NCBI GenBank assembly: GCA_020002185.1
Contig: CM034543.1
Location: 3,371,334 to 3,435,333, forward strand
Length of the DNA stretch: 64,000 nucleotides
Origin: Paraescarpia echinospica
Lineage: Eukaryota > Annelida > Polychaeta > Sabellida > Siboglinidae
Direction of reading: 5' to 3'
Position numbers and translations under genes: made by a program. This document shows, one piece after another, positions 58,614 through 64,000 of this stretch. A model generated the notes under the pieces. It made no database searches. It was not told the DNA's origin and worked only from the letters and a program-made list of their open reading frames with translations. Numbering within the stretch: the first letter of the stretch is position 1; each line of letters starts with the position of its first letter.

Positions 58614-58624
58614 GTGAGACATCA

Positions 58625-58689
58625 ACAACACACATGCATGTTCACACATGCACGCACGCCCATACACACACTCATACATGCATGCACAC

Positions 58690-58780
<91 letters not shown>

Positions 58781-58800
58781 TACGCACACACACAAACACA
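58625..58800. repeat. (CA)n microsatellite
   Basis: Interrupted (ac)n with periodic atatac, 11 bp after the donor of arfaptin exon 5. Confidence 0.95.
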
Positions 58801-59162
58801 CGAGCTAGACAAAGGCTTCAAGCAGTACTCTCAGCTCAAGGACACACTTTTTGTAACATGAATGTCTACAATAAAGTTAGCATTTTATTCAACTAAACTC
58901 TTGTGGTGATTGCATTGGTTTGAGGCTATATGGTAGCTGTGTGCACTTTGGCAGAACATGTCTGTATCAACTGTACCACAACTTCTGGTAGCTTCTAAGT
59001 TCAAGTCTGCATATCAGCGTCTCGTGACATAACATTTTCTGTTCGTATATCAACTTGTACGTTCATGTCTATGTCATCTTCAGGCCTACTCCCGTCATGG
59101 TAGATATTGTTTTATTCATAAAACTCTTCACCAATTTCCCATGGAATTCGATGCCTGGTCCT

Positions 59163-61575
59163 TGTGGTAATGTACTGTGTCTGACTGCAACACAAGTGTC
59201 TTGTTCCACTGTGTACTGTGTCTGACTGCAACACAAGTGACTGTCTTGTTCCACTGTGTACTGTGTCTGACTGCAACACAAGTGTCTTGTTCCACTGTGT
59301 ACTGTGTCTGACTGCAACACAAGTGTCTTGTTCCACTGTGTACTGTGTCTGACTGCAACACAAGTGTCTTGTTCCACTGTGTACTGTGTCTGACTGCAAC
59401 ACAAGTGTCTTGTTCCACTGTGTACTGTTTATGACTGCAACACAAGTGTCTTGTTCCACTGTGTACTGTGTCTGACTGCAACACAAGTGTCTTGTTCCAC
59501 TGTGTACTGTTTATGACTGCAACACAAGTGTCTTGTTCCACTGTGTACTGTGTCTGACTGCAACACAAGTGTCTTGTTCCACTGTGTACTGTGTCTGACT
59601 GCAACACAAGTGTCTTGTTCCACTGTGTACTGTTTATGACTGCAACACAAGTGTCTTGTTCCACTGTGTACTGTGTCTGACTGCAACACAAGTGTCTTGT
59701 TCCACTGTGTACTGTTTATGACTGCAACACAAGTGTCTTGTTCCACTGTGTACTGTGTCTGACTGCAACACAAGTGTCTTGTTCCACTGTGTACTGTGTC
59801 TGACTGCAACACAAGTGTCTTGTTCCACTGTGTACTGTTTATGACTGCAACACAAGTGTCTTGTTCCACTGTGTACTGTGTCTGACTGCAACACAAGTGT
59901 CTTGTTCCACTGTGTACTGTGTCTGACTGCATGACTGTAACACAAGTGACTGTCTTGTTCCACTGTGTACTGTGTCTGACTGCATGACTGTAACACAAGT
60001 GACTGTCTTGTTCCACTGTGTACTGTGTCTGACTGCATGACTGTAACACAAGTGACTGTCTTGTTCCACTGTGTACTGTGTCTGACTGCATGACTGTAAC
60101 ACAAGTGACTGTCTTGTTCCACTGTGTACTGTGTCTGACTGCATGACTGTAACACAAGTGACTGTCTTGTTCCACTGTGTACTGTGTCTGACTGCATGAC
60201 TGTAACACAAGTGACTGTCTTGTTCCACTGTGTACTGTGTCTGACTGCATGACTGTAACACAAGTGACTGTCTTGTTCCACTGTGTACTGTGTCTGACTG
60301 CATGACTGTAACACAAGTGACTGTCTTGTTCCACTGTGTACTGTGTCTGACTGCATGACTGTAACACAAGTGACTGTCTTGTACCACTGTGTACTGTGTC
60401 TGACTGCATGACTGTAACACAAGTGACTGTCTTGTTCCACTGTGTACTGTGTCTGACTGCATGACTGTAACACAAGTGACTGTCTTGTTCCACTATGTAC
60501 TGTGTCTGACTGCATGATTGTAACACAAGTGACTGTCTTGTTCCACTGTGTACTGTGTCTGACTGCATGACTGTAACACAAGTGACTGTCTTGTTCCATT
60601 GTGTACTGTTTCTGACTGCATGACTGTAACACAAGTGACTGTCTTGTTCCATTATGTACTGTTTCTGACTGCATGACTGTAACACAAGTGACTGTCTTGT
60701 TCCATTATGTACTGTGTCTGACTGCATGACTGTAACACAAGTGATTGTCTTGTTCCATTGTGTACTGTGTCTGACTGCATGACTGTAACACAAGTGACTG
60801 TCTTGTTCCATTATGTACTGTTTCTGACTGCATGACTGCAACACAAGTGACTGTCTTGTTCCACTGTGTACTGTTTCTGACTGCATGACTGCAACACAAG
60901 TGACTGTCTTGTTCCACTGTGTACTGTGTCTGACTGCATGACTGTAACACAAGTGGCTGTCATGTTCTATTGTGTACTGTTTCTGACTGCATGATTATAA
61001 CACAAGTGACTGTCTTGTTCCATTATGTACTGTTTCTGACTGCATGACTGTAACACAAGTGACTGTCTTGTTCCATTATGTACTGTGTCTGACTGCATGA
61101 CTGTAACACAAGTGATTGTCTTGTTCCATTGTGTACTGTGTCTGACTGCATGACTGTAACACAAGTGATCGTCTTGTTCCACTGTGTACTGTGTCTGACT
61201 GCATGACTGCAACACAAGTGACTGTCTTGTTCCACTGTGTACTGTTTCTGACTGCATGACTGCAACACAAGTGACTGTCTTGTTCCACTGTGTACTGTGT
61301 CTGACTGCATGATTATAACACAAGTGACTGTCTTGTTCCATTATGTACTGTTTCTGACTGCATGACTGTAACACAAGTGACTGTCTTGTTCCATTATGTA
61401 CTGTGTCTGACTGCATGACTGTAACACAAGTGATCGTCTTGTTCCACTGTGTACTGTGTCTGATTGCATGACTGTAACACAAGTGACTGTCTTGTTCCAC
61501 TGTGTACTGTGTCTGACTGCATGACTGTAACACAAGTGACTGTTTTGTTCCACTGTGTACTGTGTCTGTTGCTAC
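59163..61575. repeat. 41-bp and 53-bp minisatellite, about 50 units
   Basis: The left block (59,163-59,920) uses a 41-bp unit: ctgactgcaacacaagtgtc, ttgttccactgtgtactgtg, t. The right block uses a 53-bp unit with an added catgactgt and gact. A switch in unit structure occurs near 59,925. Located in the last arfaptin intron; its relation to a junction cannot be tested because the next exon is outside the window. Confidence 0.95.
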
Positions 61576-61804
61576 CTACTAGTGATCAACTAGTCAGTGT
61601 ATTTTGTGGAGGTGTACAATCATGCCACAAATGCAACAGTATCAAGCGATATCTGATGTATTTAAAGTTTTATTCACAGACTTTTTCTTTGACATTATGT
61701 TGTCTGTAGATGTTACAGCTGTATAATGCAATGCAAATACATTGTTTCTCTAAAACAATGTATTGCTGTGTATTACGATATGTATCACAGCACAATGTTG
61801 TAAT

Positions 61805-64000
61805 ATGTATTGTTACGTGGCTTAGTGTCCTCACAGAATGAATTAGTTGACAATGTCAAATTATGTGAGCCACTGGGAAGTAGTGATCTCAACCAGATAC
61901 ATTTTACCATCAAAATAAAATCAGAAAGAAATAATAAAAAGCAGTTCAGGAGAAATGTCCACAAATGAAGGTATAAGGAAATGAGGAAATATTTAGCAAA
62001 GATAGTCTGGAACAACACACTGAAGAATAAGACAGCCATGGAATGCTGGAATATCTTAGAGTGAAATTGAGTGCATTGTCGATAACTTTGTTCCTTTGAA
62101 AAAACAAGGGAAATGGTCCAAAAAATACTTATCGAAAGAAGCCATTATAAAATTAAGTACAAACAAATGATGTGGAAGTCATATTATAGATGTACTGGAA
62201 ATGACGAAGACTACAACATTTCTAAAGAAACACTAAACCAAGCTACAACTGAAATTAGAAATTCAAAGAGAAGCTACGAACAAAAATTAGCTTTGTAATA
62301 TAAAACAAGATAGCAAGAGTTTTTATGCATATGTTCGGAGCAAACAGAAAGTTCAGGATAAGGTCGGTCCTCTAGAAGATAGTGCTGGAAATATAATATC
62401 AGAGGGATTATTAATGGCAGAACACCTAAATGAGTATTTTAGTTTGGTGTTTACCAGGGAAGATACTAGTTCACTGCCAGTACCAGAGGCTAAGTTCAAG
62501 GGGAGAAATCAGACTATTTAGGACAGTTAATTGTAACACCGGAAATGGTAGTTAAGAAAATACGTGCTATGAAGGATAATAAATCACCTGGAGTGGATGG
62601 GATTCTGCCCATACTTCTATTGGAAATTGTAGAACAAATTAGTATACCACGTGCAACAGTTTTCAACTTGTCATTAGAAGAGGGAATGGTTCCTTTAGAA
62701 TGGAAAGAAGCAAACATTATATCGTTATTTAAAAAGGTTCCAGAAACAAGTCAGAGAACTACAAACCAATGAGTTTAACATCAGTGATTTGCAAATTATT
62801 AAAAAGACTAACTTAAGATCACATGGTGGATTTTCTTGTTAAACATAACTTATTAAACCCATCTCAACATGGGTTTCTAAAAGCGAGGTCATGCTTAACA
62901 AACATGTTGTGTTTTTTAAGATATCACCAAGTGGGTAGACGAGGGATCACCAGTAGATATCATCTACTTAGATTTTTAGAACATTTTCGACAAAGTACCA
63001 CATCAAAGATTACTGCTTAAACTAAAGGCCCATGGCATAGGAAATGGTTTAATTAACTAGATAAAAAAATGGCTAATTGACAGAAGACAACGGGTAGTAG
63101 TTAATGGGAGACTTCAAACTGGAAATCGGTTTTGAGTGGGAGGTACCACTGGTATCAGTACAGGGACCTATATTATTCTTAATATATATATCAACGATTT
63201 GGACAATGATATAAAAAGCAAGGTGTTGACATTTGTGGATGATACTAAATTGTTTAGAAGGATTAAACGTGATGGAGATAGACAGCATTTACAAGATGAT
63301 CTTGACAGGTTGATCAAATGGTCTGAAAAATAGCAAATGTTCAATTTGGGGAAATGTAAATGCCTCCATACAGGTCATGGGACAGAAGATGTACAATATA
63401 CAATGGGGGGTATTGTACTAAGTACTGCTGTAAAAGAAAAGGACTTGGGGTTAACCATTAGTGCTGATATGAAGGTTTCAGAGCAGTGCGGAATTGCAGC
63501 TTCAAAGGGAAATCAAATCCTTGGATTAATTAGGCGAAATATAACATATAAGAAAAAAGAGCTAATAATACTGCTGTACAAAACAATAGTTAGGCCTCAT
63601 TTAGAATATTGTATTAAATCGTGGAGGCCATATTGCAGGAAGGACATAGATATGCTAGAAAGAGTACAGAGAAGAGCAACTAAAATTATACCAAAACTGA
63701 GGGATCTTAGTTATGAAATATGTCTAAAAGAATGTGGTTTAACAACTCTAGAGACCAGGATATTGAGAGGAGATCAGATAGAAGTGTTTAAAATATTGAA
63801 TGGTTATGAAAATATTGATAGAAATATTTTGTTCTCAGTTAAGAAAGATAGAAGGACCAGAGGACATGAAGTTACATTAGTAAATGAGCAGTGTAGATTA
63901 TATATAAGAAAGTTCTCATTCTCACCAAGGACTGTAAATGAATGGAACAGATTATCTCCTGATTGTGTTGGTGCTAGTAGCGTGAACATGTTTAAAAATC
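61805..64000 (+). mobile_element. CR1-like LINE, continues past the window end
   Basis: Fragments in order: the end of the endonuclease (VDNVKLCEPLGSSDLNQIHF), QTMMWKSYYRC-like region near 62,165, FYAYVRSKQKVQDKVGPLED, MKDNKSPGVDGILPILLLEI, HNLLNPSQHGFLKARSCLTN, YINDLDNDIKSKVLTFVDDT, VKEKDLGLTISADMKVSEQC, TIVRPHLEYCIKSWRPYCRK and LERVQRRATKIIPKLRDLSY, then FSFSPRTVNEWNRLSPD. Catalytic FADD is FVDD. Several stops, although the 3' part (63,340 on) is still open in one frame. Confidence 0.9.

Noticed and set aside
59128..61553. Minus-strand HSTQWNKTVTCVTVMQSDTV repeat protein
   Set aside because: Tandem array in the last arfaptin intron; no start context or domain.

Overview
The window is animal genomic DNA: split genes with GT-AG introns, several degraded APE-type non-LTR retrotransposons, cut-and-paste DNA transposons, tRNA-derived SINEs and a very high load of minisatellites. 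Three conserved genes are recognisable. A lancelet (cephalochordate) or another invertebrate deuterostome fits best. This rests on gene content, CR1/L2/RTE-like elements and my unverified recollection that minisatellites overlapping splice sites were described in amphioxus. The species is inferred, not shown.

Layout: (1) 1-33,350, plus strand, holds the 3' two thirds of BBS7, a BBSome subunit. Ten exons run from 4,810 to the stop at 33,182, and the N-terminal exons lie before the window. (2) 36,780-38,895, minus strand, is EIF2A (eIF2A, 65 kDa WD-repeat initiation factor), convergent with BBS7, as a long beta-propeller exon plus a C-terminal coiled-coil exon. (3) 47,098-58,613, plus strand, is arfaptin (ARFIP1/2 family). 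Five coding exons cover the N-terminus and most of the BAR/AH domain, and the last exon or exons lie beyond the window. The three genes share no obvious pathway.

Most of the remaining sequence is repeats. The introns of BBS7 and arfaptin are filled with tandem arrays whose repeat unit contains the adjacent splice junction: donor plus exon end, or acceptor plus exon start. At least ten junctions show this. The same happens at the EIF2A stop codon, where the last coding bases are reiterated about 19 times downstream. It also happens at the tRNA-like head of a SINE (a 12-bp array of about 2.2 kb) and at the YxDD motif of an RTE-like reverse transcriptase (a 91-bp unit, about 19 copies). Transposons then inserted into these arrays: a hAT element with an exact 8-bp target duplication, a 388-bp MITE and an L2-like LINE.

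Other mobile DNA: a foldback element of about 6.7 kb with TIRs of about 1.3 kb and a decayed coding core (9,010-15,740), two TTAA-flanked elements, a mariner/pogo-like MITE, CR1-like LINEs at 2.4-4.6, 23.1-26.2, 42.7-44.3 and 61.8-64.0 kb, and three SINE loci, each just upstream of a 3' splice site. The giant Ala-Val-Arg, Leu-Thr-Pro-Ser and Val-Cys-Val-Thr open frames are read-through of tandem arrays and are not counted as genes.
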